Program-made: the position numbers and the translations under genes
Assembly: GCA_016708305.1 (NCBI GenBank)
Contig: JADJGB010000002.1
Coordinates: forward strand, 124,001-188,000
Direction of reading: 5' to 3'
DNA from: Sphingobacteriales bacterium
GTDB taxonomy: Bacteria; Bacteroidota; Bacteroidia; Chitinophagales; Chitinophagaceae
Length of the DNA stretch: 64,000 bases
The notes under the pieces: generated by a model
What the model saw: only the letters and a program-made list of their open reading frames with translations
Database searches by the model: none
What the model was told of the DNA's origin: nothing
In this document: positions 20,034 through 30,334 of the stretch, piece after piece
Layout: each line of letters opens with the position of its first letter
How positions within the stretch are numbered: position 1 is the stretch's first letter

Positions 20034-21545
20034 ATGAAGAAGTTATTTGTCTTAGCCATTTTACTTTCTTTTCAACAATTGTTTGCACAATCCAATCGCC
20101 CCAATATCATTTTGTTTATGGTGGATGATATGGGTTGGCAGGATACCTCTGTGCCTTTTTGGAAAGAGGTAACACCACTGAATAAAAATTATCATACGCC
20201 CAATATGCAGCGATTGGCTGATGAAGGAATGAAGTTTACCAATGCTTATGCCACACCGGTATGTACTCCCACGAGAGTAAGCCTGCTTACAGGCATGAAT
20301 GTTGCGCATCATCGGGTAACGCTTTGGACATCGCCGGTACGCGATAATCCTACCGATAGTAAAGATGATCAGTTTGAACTGGTGGATTGGAATTATAATG
20401 GCTTGAGCAATATTAGCGGTGTTCCACATACGGTACATGCCACTCCATTTCCTAAGTTACTGAAAGAAGCCGGTTATTTTACAATTCATGTAGGTAAAGC
20501 GCATTGGGGTTCCAATGGCACACCTGGAAGCAATCCTTATAACCTTGGTTTTATGGTAAACATAGCTGGAACCGGAGCCGGACATCCTCAGAGCTATTTG
20601 GGGCATGAAAATTATGGAAATACGCCCGGCAAGGCCGGTTGGCAGGCCGTGCCAGACTTGCAGCAATATTACGGCACCGATACTTTTCTTACCGAAGCGT
20701 TGACCATAGAAGCGCTGAAAACCTTAGAAGAGCCTATAAAAAAGAAGCTGCCTTTTTTCTTAAATCTGTCGCATTATGCCGTGCATGTACCGATAAATGC
20801 GGATAGGAGATTTTTTCAGAAATACCTCGATGCTGGACTTGATTCATTGGAGGCGGGGTATGCCACCTGATTGAGGGAATGGATAAAAGTCTGGGAGATG
20901 TCATGGATTTTTTTGAAAAGAAAAAAAATAGAAAACAATACGGTCATTATATTTATGAGCGATAATGGCGGCCTCAGTAATCCTAAGGTTAGAAGCGGAA
21001 CGCCTTTCACTCAAAATGCACCGTTACGTGCCGGCAAGGGTTCTGTATTTGAAGGTGGCGTTAGGGAACCGATGATAGTAAAATGGCCGGGTAATACAAA
21101 AAATGGAACAATAGCCAATCAGCCGGTTATTGTTGAAGATTTTTTCCCCACCATTTTGGAAATAGCAGGGTTGAAGAAATATAAAACCTTGCAATCTGTT
21201 GACGGAAGGTCTTTTGTTTCTGTGTTGAAAAATAATGCCACCAAATTGCGCGAAAAGGTTTTACTCTGGCATTCTCCCAACAAATGGATTCCAAAGGATG
21301 GGCCGGGGATCAATTATTACAGTGCTATCCGCAAGGGAGATTGGAAGTTGATATATAGTTATCGAACAGGGAAAGCAGAATTGTATGACCTGAAAAATGA
21401 TATTGGGGAAATAAATGACTTGTCAGAAAAGAATCCTCAGCAAATCAAAATCATGTTAAATTTACTCACTGTCGAATTGAAAAAGAACAAAGCCCAATTG
21501 CCGGTAAGTAAGGCAACAGGAGAAGTGGTTGCATATCCTAAGTGA
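20034..21545 (+). CDS. Sulfatase, family S1, exported; two frameshifts
   Basis: Type I sulfatase of about 503 residues that removes sulfate esters from a carbohydrate. The start is ATG at 20034, giving the signal peptide MKKLFVLAILLSFQQLFAQ; an upstream TTG start is less likely. Metal-binding Asp31-Asp32 lie in VDDMGW and the formylglycine Cys77 lies in the CxPxR signature of PVCTPTRVSLLTG. The frame is lost at 20868 and again near 20930 in an A8 run; one added base each restores LIEGMDKSLGDVMDFF and ENNTVIIFMSDNGG. It precedes an ECF sigma/anti-sigma/SusCD set, which suggests a sulfated polysaccharide. The maturase needed to oxidise the Cys is not in the window. Confidence 0.88.
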
Positions 21546-21593
21546 TTTTTTTATTGAGTAGTATTATTTTTTGATTAATTTGCATATGCTTAG

Positions 21594-22187
21594 GTGAAAA
21601 ATAATCTTCAATATTGGATTGATGCAGTAGCCGAAAATGATGATCAAATTGCTTTTAAAAACCTCTTTATTCATTATTTCTCCGGGGTAGTAGCGTATGC
21701 CACCTCTATACTATATGATAAACGGCTTGCAGAAGAAGCTGCTTCGGATGTATTTCTTAAAATTTGGACAAACCGAAGAACACTCCCAACAATTAACAAT
21801 TTTTCCTATTATTTATATACAGCAGTCAAACATGCATCCTTAAATTATTTACAAAGCAAAAAAAACCAGCCCTTTATTAATTTAGAAGAAACAGCCGAGC
21901 TTTTTGAAGCGTCCTTGCCAAATCCTGAAACCTCCACCATTCAACATGAAAATTTAAAACAAATCGAAGCCGCCATCAATTCGCTACCGCATAAGTGTCG
22001 CATTGTTTTCCGGTTGGTAAAAGAAGATGGGTTGAAATATAAAGAGGCGGCAAAGTTGTTAAATCTTTCTGTAAAAACCATTGAAGCTCACATTTTACTT
22101 GCCTATAATCGAATTATTGAATCGCTGGAACAGACCCTCCCGGAGTTTTTGGATGAGTTGCCTCAAAGAAAAATAACAAAATCTTAA
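21594..22187 (+). CDS. ECF sigma-70 factor of a polysaccharide-utilisation locus
   Basis: Extracytoplasmic-function sigma factor of 197 residues with a GTG start. Region 2 is visible at FKNLFIHYFSGVVAYATSIL and AEEAASDVFLKIW (about residues 22-61); region 4 at INSLPHKCRIVFRLVKEDG and YKEAAKLLNLSVKTIEAH (about 126-165), where the helix-turn-helix reads the -35 element. The next gene is a FecR-like anti-sigma and then an STN-domain SusC, the standard Bacteroidota arrangement in which glycan transport through SusC releases the sigma factor. Its targets are probably the SusC and SusD genes downstream. The frame is clean. Confidence 0.9.
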   Translation: MKNNLQYWIDAVAENDDQIAFKNLFIHYFSGVVAYATSILYDKRLAEEAASDVFLKIWTNRRTLPTINNFSYYLYTAVKHASLNYLQSKKNQPFINLEETAELFEASLPNPETSTIQHENLKQIEAAINSLPHKCRIVFRLVKEDGLKYKEAAKLLNLSVKTIEAHILLAYNRIIESLEQTLPEFLDELPQRKITKS

Positions 22188-22256
22188 TTTTTTTATAACA
22201 AGACTAAGGGTTTTTGATAATAACGCCTGTCTTTACTTCACAGGGGATTATCCTTC

Positions 22257-23286
22257 ATGAACAAAAAAAGGTTTATAGAGTTATTGGCAAAAAAGGAATC
22301 AGGGGAGATAACGCTTCTGGAGCAAATGGAATTTCTGTCAAATATTGAGCAACATTCGCAACATGCCCAACTTATGGAGTCGCTCAAAGCTATTAAGTTG
22401 ATTTCTAAGAAGGATTCGGCTGAATATTTTGAAAATCAATGGGATATGCTTCAAGAGAAATTGCAAACCAATGAAACCAAAACCGGTGGTAAAACGTATT
22501 GGAAACAAAAGACAATATATTTTTTGGCCGCTGCATCAATTTTTGGCGTAATTGTTATTTCTGTTTTATTTTTTAATAATGGATTTGAAAGAAAAATATC
22601 GCAACAAAACATATTTTATACCAAGAAAGCATCAAAATCCACACTTGTGCTGCCGGATGGGTCAAAAGTTTGGTTAAATGCCGACACCAAAATCAGTTAC
22701 GATAAGTCATTTAATAATAAGACAAGAGAAATTGAACTTAATGGCGAAGCATTTTTTGATGTGGTGCACGATGCCGGCCGGCCCTTTATTATTCATACAG
22801 AAAAAGCAGATGTAAAAGTGTTGGGGACTGCCTTTAATATAAGAAATTATAAAGACGAAGATTTGTTGGAAACTTCCCTAATCAGAGGAAAAATAGAGGT
22901 AATATTATCGGGGAATAAAGAAAATAAAATTGTTTTGAAGCCATCAGAAAAACTTTCTATCACCAAAAATGTGATATCAAAACAAATAAATACTCCGATT
23001 GCAGAGATAATCACTCTTTCTCATGTTACGATACAGGATAGCATGGTGGCCGAAACATCCTGGATAAACAATAAAACGGTAATTATAGATAAACCATTGT
23101 ACGAAATAGCAGCAGAATTAGAAAGGCAGTTCGATATTAAGTCGATCTTTAAATCAGAAACTGCCAAAAACTACCGATATACCATTCATTTGGAAGACAA
23201 GAGCCTGGACCAGATAATGGAAATCCTGCAACTGTCAAAAAAAAATAGATTATAAAATCGAAAATAACGAATTGATTATTGAATAA
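22257..23286 (+). CDS. FecR-like anti-sigma factor, one base insertion near the 3' end
   Basis: Inner-membrane anti-sigma factor of about 342 residues. A cytoplasmic N-terminal part is followed by one membrane segment (IYFLAAASIFGVIVISVLFF, residues 87-106), then the periplasmic FecR domain (STLVLPDGSKVWLNADTKI, ELNGEAFFDVVHDAGRPFI, VLGTAFNIRNY) and a DUF4974-type C-terminal domain (PLYEIAAELERQFDI). A run of nine A at about 23237-23245 should be eight: with eight the chain continues as KKIDYKIENNELIIE and stops at 23286, the usual DUF4974 ending. It sits 69 bp after the sigma gene and senses the SusC signalling domain. Confidence 0.9.
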
Positions 23287-23430
23287 AGATTGTTAACCCC
23301 AAAAACTAAAGCGCATGGTGACATAAAAATATTAAACAAAAAGGAGAATACGCCAACATTCTCCCCAGTCAAAAAAGCATCAGTAACATAAATCATTTGA
23401 TGCAATTTATTAAAAACTTAAAACAAAAGT

Positions 23431-26400
23431 ATGCAAAAAAAGTTTCACAACTATGCGGGCAAAGGAATCTTGCCTGCAAAAAAATTAATGATATATATGA
23501 AGATTTCCGCATTATTTCTATTATTGGCTTTGCAGGTTTCGGCCACTAATTATGCACAGGGAAAAATCAATTTGAATGCAACAAATACCACTATTTCTGA
23601 AGTATTAAAAGAAATTGAAAGTCAATCATCTTATAGGTTCAATTATAGTAATGATATTTTGCCTGCGCAAAAGTTAATTTCCATAGAGGCAAAAAATGCT
23701 GATATCAGCTCAGTGCTTACAAAGGTGTTTGAAGGGCTGCCAGTCAGTTGGAAAATAGTAGAGAAAAATAATATCGTTTTGACTCCCAATTTAATTGAAA
23801 TTATTCATGGGAAAATTTTAAATGATAAGGGCGAGCCCCTTGAAGGAGCTTCTGTAACAATAAAGGGTTCTTTGGTAGGAGCAGTTTCATTGAATGATGG
23901 CACATTTACCATAAATGCAAAACCGGACGATATTTTAATCATTAGCAGAGTTGGTTACGCATCTATAGAGGTTAAAGTAGGTAGCCAAACTATGATCAGT
24001 ATTGTGCTTTCCAATACTGAAAACAAAATGGATGAGGTGGTAGTTGTTGGTTATGGTGTACAGAAAAAGGTGAATTTGACCGGATCTGTAGCCACTATTA
24101 CCAATAAAATGGTGGAAGGGCGTCCAATGACAAGTATATCTGCAGGACTTGCAGGTTTACTTCCAGGCGTTTATATTCGTCAGCAAACCGGTTTGCCTGG
24201 CGGCGATGGTGCATCAATTCGTGTGAGAGGTGTCGGAACCTTGAATAATGCTTCGCCTATGGTGTTGGTAGATGGTGTTGAGTCATCTATGAACGATATT
24301 AATCCTGATGATATTGCCAATATCTCAGTACTTAAAGATGCGGCCAGTGCGGCCATTTATGGGTCAAAAGCTGCAAATGGCGTAATATTAATAACCACCA
24401 AAAAAGGCAAAAAGGGAAAGCCTGTAGTTACTCTTTCTACCAATATTGGTCAACAAAAAGCTACCAGGCTTCCTGAATATTTAAGTTCTGCCGACTATGC
24501 CACTTTATATAATGAAGCATTGAAATTTGAAGGGAAATCTCTCAAATTTTCTGATGATGATATAAAAAAATTCCGTGACGGGTCTGACCCTTACGGGCAT
24601 CCAAATACCGACTGGCTGGGTATGCTTTATTCGGGTTCGGGATTTCAAAACATTAATACGGTTTCTATATCTGGAGCAAGCGAGTATGTAAATTATATGA
24701 CCTCTGTAAATTATATGAACCAGCAAGGGATAATAAAACATACTGGGAAAAACCAATATGGTGGTCGTGCCAATATCACAATTACTCCATCAAAATGGAT
24801 TGAAACAAGTGCAAATGTATCCTTTACCAGAGAAAACCAGGAACAACCCAATAATGCCTATGTGGGCGGCGGGTTAGACCAAATTATCAGGCAAGTCAAT
24901 AGGATTGCGCCTTGGATAACCTACAAAAAGCAGGATGGAACCTATGGAACTATATCAGATGGTAATCCGATCGCATGGATAGACCAAGGTGCTCAAATAA
25001 ATCGTTTGCGAAATTTCTTTTTAGGAATAGGCAGTGTTACTATTAGACCTTTTGCTGGTTTTTCATTGAAAGGTTTAGCTTCTTTAAAAACTTTTACAGA
25101 AGATAATAATGAATTAAACAAAGAAATACAATATAATCCCAATAAGTATCACGGTCCCACCAAAATGAATCAGGTAAATACTGCCGACGAAAGGCAGGTG
25201 GGTGAAATTATTGCTAATTATATCAAAGACTTTGGGTCGCACAATATAGCTGCTATGGCGGGCTATCACAGTGAATTATATAAATATAAAACAACAAACG
25301 CCTATCGTCAAAATTTTCCAAGCAACGACCTAACAGATCTTAATGGCGGCGCTACAGACGGTATGCAGAACGGAGGTTATACAAGAGAACTGGCCATGAT
25401 ATCCTATTTCGGAAGAATCAATTACGCGTTTGCCGGTAAATACCTCCTTGAGTTTAATATTCGCAGAGATGGATCTTCCCGGTTTCAACCCTTGAACAGA
25501 TGGGGTAATTTCCCTTCCGTTTCAGCCGGTTGGCGTATTAGCCAGGAAACTTTTTTTGAACCAGTCAAAGATTATATTAATGACCTGAAACTTCGTGTGT
25601 CTTGGGGTAAATTGGGTAACCAGGATGCACTATCATCCTATTATCCAACTATTCCGGTCTTGAATTTAGGTCAGGATTATCCCTTTAACAGTAAAATCAA
25701 TTCCGGCGCAGCGGTAGTAAATGCTGCCAATGCCTCTTTATCATGGGAAGCGGCTACCACCAAAGGGGTAGGACTTGACATTAGTTTAATGAGAAAATTA
25801 AACCTTACGATTGATTATTACGACAGGCTCACCACGGGTATTATTATGACAATACCTTCACCCGAAACCTTTGCACTGAACAATTTTATTGACAACGTAG
25901 GTAAAATGTCTAACAAAGGGGTTGAACTGAATGCTCAATATAATGAAAAATTTGGGGAATTAGAATTTTCATTTGGAGGAAATATTGCTTATAATAAAAA
26001 TAAAATATTAGAATTAGCTGGTCAGAATGAAATTATTAGCGGATTAAATATTAGAAGAATTGGAGAATCAATTGATGCGTTTTATGGGTACAAAACCGAA
26101 GGTATATTTAAAACAGATGCTGAAGCAGCAGCCGTTAATAATAAATTATACAATAGCGGCACATTCAAAGCCGGTGATTTGAAATATGTAGATGCAAATG
26201 GCGATGGAGTTGTAGATGCAAAAGACAGGGTAGTTTTAGGAAATTCAGTGCCATCTGTCAACTTTGGATTTAATATCAGCGCATCCTACAAAAATATAGA
26301 CCTTCTGGCTATTCTCAACGGCACAATGGGTGGTTACGGCTACATGAATTTTGATGCAGTTGGAGGTATTAATGGTGATGCACAAAAGCCGGCAAAACTA

Positions 26401-26736
26401 TGGATGGACAGGTGGACGCCCGAAAATCCTAATGCAACTGTGCCTCGCGTGAGAACGGGCATTAACGGACCAAATATGCCACAGACTAATACACTAAGCT
26501 ACTGGTTGCGCAGCAGTAATTATCTAAGATTGAAAAATATCCAGTTAGGATACAATTTTGCAAATAATTTCCTAAAAGAAAAAGGGATTAGCAATGCCCG
26601 AATTTATGTAAGTTCACAAAACACTTTTACCATAACAAAATTCCTAAAAGGTTGGGACCCCGAAGCGCCAAGTGGCAGGGGAAGCGCTTATCCGGTTGTA
26701 ATGGTAAATTCTATCGGGTTGAATATTTCTTTCTAA
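23431..26736 (+). CDS. SusC/RagA TonB-linked outer-membrane transporter with STN signalling domain
   Basis: TonB-dependent glycan importer of 1101 residues. After a long signal region (KISALFLLLALQVSATNYAQ) comes an STN domain at about residues 45-115 (TTISEVLKEIESQSSYRFNY), which contacts the FecR anti-sigma. A carboxypeptidase-regulatory-like domain follows (HGKILNDKGEPLEGASVTIK), then the TonB-linked box region DEVVVVGYG, the plug (SAGLAGLLPGVYIRQQTG, IRVRGVGTLNNASPM, ISVLKDAASAAIYGSKAANG) and a large barrel ending in an aromatic residue (SIGLNISF). It follows sigma and FecR genes and precedes SusD by 20 bp. The glycan is not shown; the nearby sulfatase hints at a sulfated one. The frame is intact over 3.3 kb. 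Confidence 0.94.
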   Translation: MQKKFHNYAGKGILPAKKLMIYMKISALFLLLALQVSATNYAQGKINLNATNTTISEVLKEIESQSSYRFNYSNDILPAQKLISIEAKNADISSVLTKVFEGLPVSWKIVEKNNIVLTPNLIEIIHGKILNDKGEPLEGASVTIKGSLVGAVSLNDGTFTINAKPDDILIISRVGYASIEVKVGSQTMISIVLSNTENKMDEVVVVGYGVQKKVNLTGSVATITNKMVEGRPMTSISAGLAGLLPGVYIRQQTGLPGGDGASIRVRGVGTLNNASPMVLVDGVESSMNDINPDDIANISVLKDAASAAIYGSKAANGVILITTKKGKKGKPVVTLSTNIGQQKATRLPEYLSSADYATLYNEALKFEGKSLKFSDDDIKKFRDGSDPYGHPNTDWLGMLYSGSGFQNINTVSISGASEYVNYMTSVNYMNQQGIIKHTGKNQYGGRANITITPSKWIETSANVSFTRENQEQPNNAYVGGGLDQIIRQVNRIAPWITYKKQDGTYGTISDGNPIAWIDQGAQINRLRNFFLGIGSVTIRPFAGFSLKGLASLKTFTEDNNELNKEIQYNPNKYHGPTKMNQVNTADERQVGEIIANYIKDFGSHNIAAMAGYHSELYKYKTTNAYRQNFPSNDLTDLNGGATDGMQNGGYTRELAMISYFGRINYAFAGKYLLEFNIRRDGSSRFQPLNRWGNFPSVSAGWRISQETFFEPVKDYINDLKLRVSWGKLGNQDALSSYYPTIPVLNLGQDYPFNSKINSGAAVVNAANASLSWEAATTKGVGLDISLMRKLNLTIDYYDRLTTGIIMTIPSPETFALNNFIDNVGKMSNKGVELNAQYNEKFGELEFSFGGNIAYNKNKILELAGQNEIISGLNIRRIGESIDAFYGYKTEGIFKTDAEAAAVNNKLYNSGTFKAGDLKYVDANGDGVVDAKDRVVLGNSVPSVNFGFNISASYKNIDLLAILNGTMGGYGYMNFDAVGGINGDAQKPAKLWMDRWTPENPNATVPRVRTGINGPNMPQTNTLSYWLRSSNYLRLKNIQLGYNFANNFLKEKGISNARIYVSSQNTFTITKFLKGWDPEAPSGRGSAYPVVMVNSIGLNISF

Positions 26737-26756
26737 CAATTAAAAATATTACATAA

Positions 26757-28334
26757 ATGAAAAAAATTATACTTCTTTTTATTTTTGCAAGCTTAATGGC
26801 AGGTTGTAGCAAAAGCTTCTTAGACAGAGGTCCCAAAGATGCCCTGTCTCCTCTCACCTTTTGGAAATCGAAAAAGGATGCTGATTTGGCGCTAACAGGA
26901 ATTTACAGCGGTTTTGAAGGAGGCAACAATTTACTTTATAAGGATTGCGGGTCGGATAATTCATATAATAATTTTCCTTGGGAAGGTTGGAGACCAATAG
27001 GTGATGGTACGGTATCCCCATCCAATCCCGGTAATAGCTATTTTGACTATTCAACAATAATCCGTTGTAACGAATTTTTAGAATCTGCCAAGAATATACC
27101 TATTAACAATTTAAATGAATACTTGGCACAGGTTCGCTTTATTAGGGCATATCAATATTATACACTAACTACCAATTATGGTGATGTACCCTTAGTGACA
27201 GAAGTGTTTCCGAGCCCCGAGGCATCTAAAGTTCCCAGAGACCCAAAGGAAAAGGTGCAAAGCTTTATTGAAACAGAATTAAAAGCAATTATTCCTATGC
27301 TACCTGCTTCATACTCATCCGCTGAATTTGGGAAAGCTACAAAGGGAGCCGCTCAAGCTCTTTTAGCTAGGTTCTACTTATATTATGGAAAATATGCAGA
27401 AGCATTGGCCACCGCAAAATCGATTACCGGATACTCGCTATTCCCATCTTATGAAGGTCTATTTAATATTGAAAACGAGCAGAATCCTGAAATAATTTTA
27501 TCAGTTCAACAAACTCCTGATTTGTATAGTATGGATTTTACCCCGTTTTTGCCCAATAGTGTGGGGGGCTGGTCTTCAGTGGTACCCACTCAGTCGTTAG
27601 TAGATGCTTATGAAATAGCAGACGGCACCACAATAACAGAAGCGGAGGCCTTATGTAATTATAACACAAGTAACCCTTATGTAAATAGAGACCCGAGATT
27701 ACGTGCAACTGTTATATATCCGGGAGCCTTATTCTTTGGTGCAAATACCTACTCCTCAATAGTAGCCGGAAATGAGGATTATTATAATAAGGCGGATAAT
27801 GCCAGTAAAACGGGTTATAATTATAGAAAGTATATGGGTTCCTTTGACGATAATACCTCCTACTGGAATATGGGTAGCGATATCTATATTTTTCGATACG
27901 CTGAAGTATTATTGACAATTGCAGAGGCAAAAACAGAATTAGGGCAAATTGATGATGAATTATATAATGGGATTGATGCAGTTCGACAAAGAGCAGGGAT
28001 GCCCAAAACAGACAGGATAAAATATAATAACCAAAGTAAATTGCGCGAATTGGTGCGCAGAGAACGAAGAGTAGAATTTGCGGGTGAAGGATTAAGAAGA
28101 GATGATATTATACGTTGGAAACTGGCTTCTTCGGTGATGAATGGTCAATTAACAGGTGTAAAGAAAGGTGCTGTTTTAGGTACAACCTATGGCAATGGAG
28201 ATTATAACGTAAATCTCAGTTTGGATGGTAATGTAATTGAAAATAGAACTTTTGCAGAAAAAAACCAACTACTTCCCATTCCGCAATCTGCATTGGATAA
28301 AAACGCTAAACTCACGCAAAATATAGGGTATTAA
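26757..28334 (+). CDS. SusD/RagB outer-membrane lipoprotein
   Basis: Surface glycan-binding lipoprotein of 525 residues that caps the SusC barrel. The lipobox LMAGC places the lipidated Cys at residue 17. The SusD fold is seen in the tetratricopeptide-like helices (FIRAYQYYTLTTNYGDVPLV, QALLARFYLYYGKYAEALA) and in the C-terminal signature ELVRRERRVEFAGEGLRRDDIIRW, followed by LLPIPQSALDKN. It is translationally close to SusC (20 bp) and is followed 34 bp later by a hairpin terminator, so the operon appears to end here. No glycoside hydrolase follows; instead mobile elements begin. Confidence 0.94.
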   Translation: MKKIILLFIFASLMAGCSKSFLDRGPKDALSPLTFWKSKKDADLALTGIYSGFEGGNNLLYKDCGSDNSYNNFPWEGWRPIGDGTVSPSNPGNSYFDYSTIIRCNEFLESAKNIPINNLNEYLAQVRFIRAYQYYTLTTNYGDVPLVTEVFPSPEASKVPRDPKEKVQSFIETELKAIIPMLPASYSSAEFGKATKGAAQALLARFYLYYGKYAEALATAKSITGYSLFPSYEGLFNIENEQNPEIILSVQQTPDLYSMDFTPFLPNSVGGWSSVVPTQSLVDAYEIADGTTITEAEALCNYNTSNPYVNRDPRLRATVIYPGALFFGANTYSSIVAGNEDYYNKADNASKTGYNYRKYMGSFDDNTSYWNMGSDIYIFRYAEVLLTIAEAKTELGQIDDELYNGIDAVRQRAGMPKTDRIKYNNQSKLRELVRRERRVEFAGEGLRRDDIIRWKLASSVMNGQLTGVKKGAVLGTTYGNGDYNVNLSLDGNVIENRTFAEKNQLLPIPQSALDKNAKLTQNIGY

Positions 28335-28367
28335 AACTGAAATATTAACAAAAATTCGAAATTTTAG

Positions 28368-28389
28368 AAACCGGCTTCCAAGCCGGTTT
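28368..28389 (+). terminator. Terminator after the first SusCD operon
   Basis: AAACCGGCTT (28368-28377) pairs with AAGCCGGTTT (28380-28389), and seven T follow from 28387. It is a compact, strong intrinsic terminator closing the sigma/FecR/SusCD transcript. Confidence 0.88.
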
Positions 28390-28611
28390 TTTTGGGGAAT
28401 GCAAAAACAATTCAGCATACAACGAGCCGCGTATTGGCGATGGGCGGGATTTTTAGCACTGACGCTGATACGAAGAACGAAAATTGAATTTTGCACTTCC
28501 GTTGATACGAAGCCGTTCAGCCTGCCTATTGCCAAACCCGTGTTGAACTAAACCTACGGTAGCCTTCCGCAACTATCCGTAAATTTAGCATTCACTAAAA
28601 TACAATTTATT
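28390..28611. other. Spacer between the SusCD terminator and the integrase stub
   Basis: Base composition becomes noticeably more GC-rich than the flanking operon. A motif GATACGAAG occurs twice (near 28469 and 28505). I recognise no gene here. It probably belongs to the mobile element that carried the integrase. Confidence 0.45.
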
Positions 28612-28996
28612 ATGGCAACAAAAAAAAATCGCCGGAAGAACTGAGGTATAATAAATATCTCAATCGTGCCTAAGCCTGCCCTGAGTCAAACCGAAGGGCG
28701 AAGTTATGGATTTGCAGAACTGCTTCCAACGTTTTGAACGCAACATCTCCATCCTCAGCAGAAGTCCACGCACCTTTGATAACTACAGCCGTCCATAGCA
28801 GCCATGGCCTTGCACTTTGGCTGCCTGCCAACGGAATTGGACGAAGACCAAATCAAAGACTATCTCTACGTACCTGCAGCAACGCAGTAAAACTCCATCT
28901 CAGACTTATTTCAAACACACCGTTTACGGATTACGCTTTATGCTCAAAGGTGAGGGGCTGCCCTATAGTCACCTTCATCTTCCGGGTCAGTTATAA
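28612..28996 (+). pseudogene. N-terminal stub of a tyrosine recombinase (phage-type integrase)
   Basis: Joining three frames gives MATKKKSPEELRYNKYLNR, then MDLQNCFQRFERNISI and SRSPRTFDNYSR, then IAAMALHFGCLPTELDED, then KTPSQTYFKHTVYGLRFML with KGEGLPYSHLHLP. This is the SAM-like core-binding domain of a site-specific recombinase of the kind found with Bacteroidota mobile elements. The catalytic domain with the R-H-R-Y residues is absent; sequence homology stops just before the IS256-like element begins at 29040. A short palindrome-like insertion at 28671-28699 and at least two further frame changes also disrupt it. The gene is dead. Confidence 0.8.
28671..28699. repeat. REP-like short repeat inside the integrase stub
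   Basis: The stretch TAAGCCTGCCCTGAGTC followed by AAACCGAAGGGC interrupts the integrase reading frame; the ends GCCCT (28678-28682) and AGGGC (28695-28699) pair. Short repeats of the type CCCTGAG...CGAAGGG are common dispersed sequences. Removing it would bring the two integrase segments together. Confidence 0.5.
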
Positions 28997-29082
28997 ATTA
29001 AGGGGACTAAGCGAAGAGTTTGTATAATCGACAGTATCCCATAAACTGTGTAAGTTAAAAATATAAGGGTTTAGCTTTTTGT

Positions 29083-30266
29083 TTAAAAGTTGAACCCTTT
29101 TTCAAACATTGTTAAGAACTGATTTAGGATGATGCCCCAATTTTGTATAGCATACCCATTTTTTGTTGCTTCTCTTAAAGCCAAATATACCGATTTTAAG
29201 ACGGCCCATCTGTAGGGAAGGACATTTTATTTTTGGTGTATTTTCTGATTTTCCATTCAGGTTTTCTATTAGGTTAGTGGTGTAAATGATTTTTCTTATT
29301 TCTAAAGGGAACTCAAAAAAACGGTAAGCGCTTCCCAATTATCTTCCCAAGATTTTATGGCGTATGGATATTTGTGGTTCCAGTTATTTTTAAAGTCTTC
29401 CAGTGCTGCTTTTGCTGCCTGTTTTGTTGGGGCGTCGTAGATGAGTTTCATGTCTTTTGAAAATGCTTTTTGTCTTTCCAAACCACATATTTTGCCGAGT
29501 TGCGTATTTGATGCACCACACAGATTTGAGTTTGTGATTGCGGGAAAACATTATTGATGGTTTGGGTAAACCATTGAGGTTATCGGTAGCTGTAATGAGT
29601 ATGTCTTCTACACCTCTGGCTTTTAAATCGGTTAAAACGCTAAGCCAAAATGCAGCACTTTCGTTTTTGCCAAGCCACATGCCCAGTACTTCTTTTTTGC
29701 CGTCTGTATTGAGCCCTACGGCAAGATAGATGGTTTTGTTAATGACTTTACTGTTTTCTCTTACCTTAAAAACAATACCATCCATCCATACAATTAAATA
29801 CAGCGGATCTAAGGGCCTGTTTTGCCAGGCAACAATATCGCCGGCTACTGTTTCTGTAATTTTGGAAATGGTTGAAGTAGATACATCAAAGTGATAAACC
29901 TCGCGTATTTGTTCTTCAATATCGCTTACACTCATGCCTTTGGCATACAGCGATATGATTACATTTTCTAACCCATCTACCATGCTTTGGCGTTTGGGTA
30001 TTATCATCGGGTTAAAGGAGGTGTCCCTGTCTCTGGGTACTTGTATTTCACTTTCTCCAAACCGGTTTTAATGCGTTTTGTGCCATAGCCGTTTCTGGCA
30101 TTTGAAGTACTGCTTTTTTCATGCTTGTCATGTAAGGTGAGCATCTAACTCGCCTTCAAGCATCTTTCAATACCTCGTTTTGGAGCTGAGTCAAAAAGTC
30201 AGTTAGCTCTTCTCCGGTTTTAAACTGCTTTAAAAAAGCGTCTGATAGCATTTGTTCTTTGTCCAT
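29083..30266 (-). pseudogene. IS256-family (Mutator-like) transposase, broken by several frameshifts
   Basis: Starts MDKEQMLSDAFLKQFKTGEE at 30266. Pieces in other frames follow: LEGELDAHLTYDKHEKSS, then the long intact part with MIIPKRQSMVDGLENVIISL, MSVSDIEEQIREVYHFDVS, PLYLIVWMDGIVFKVREN (first catalytic Asp) and DILITATDNLNGLPK, then SAYRFFEFPLEIRKIIYTTN and LIENLNGK near the third catalytic acid. The repaired C-terminus is QNWGIILNQFLTMFEKG at 29083. The domain order is that of a DDE-type IS256 transposase of about 400 residues. Four or more indels separate the pieces, so as read it is inactive; some of these could be sequence errors. Confidence 0.85.
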
Positions 30267-30302
30267 AAAATTAAACTGTGTTTTTAAAATTAATAAATAA
30301 GT

Positions 30303-30334
30303 CCTACAAAGTTGGGGTACCCCAACTTTGTAGG
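30303..30334. repeat. Perfect 32-bp palindrome inside the IS256-like right end
   Basis: CCTACAAAGTTGGGGT (30303-30318) is followed immediately by its exact reverse complement, with GGTACC at the centre. It lies between the transposase start at 30266 and the terminal repeat at 30336, so it would be in the leader of any transcript entering the element. It can form a 16-pair hairpin. A role in blocking read-through is inferred. Confidence 0.9.

Noticed and set aside
28390..28611. Integron-type recombination site near the integrase stub
   Set aside because: A GTTGAAC/AACCCGTG-like pairing was considered, but core sites and spacing do not fit an attC or attI site.
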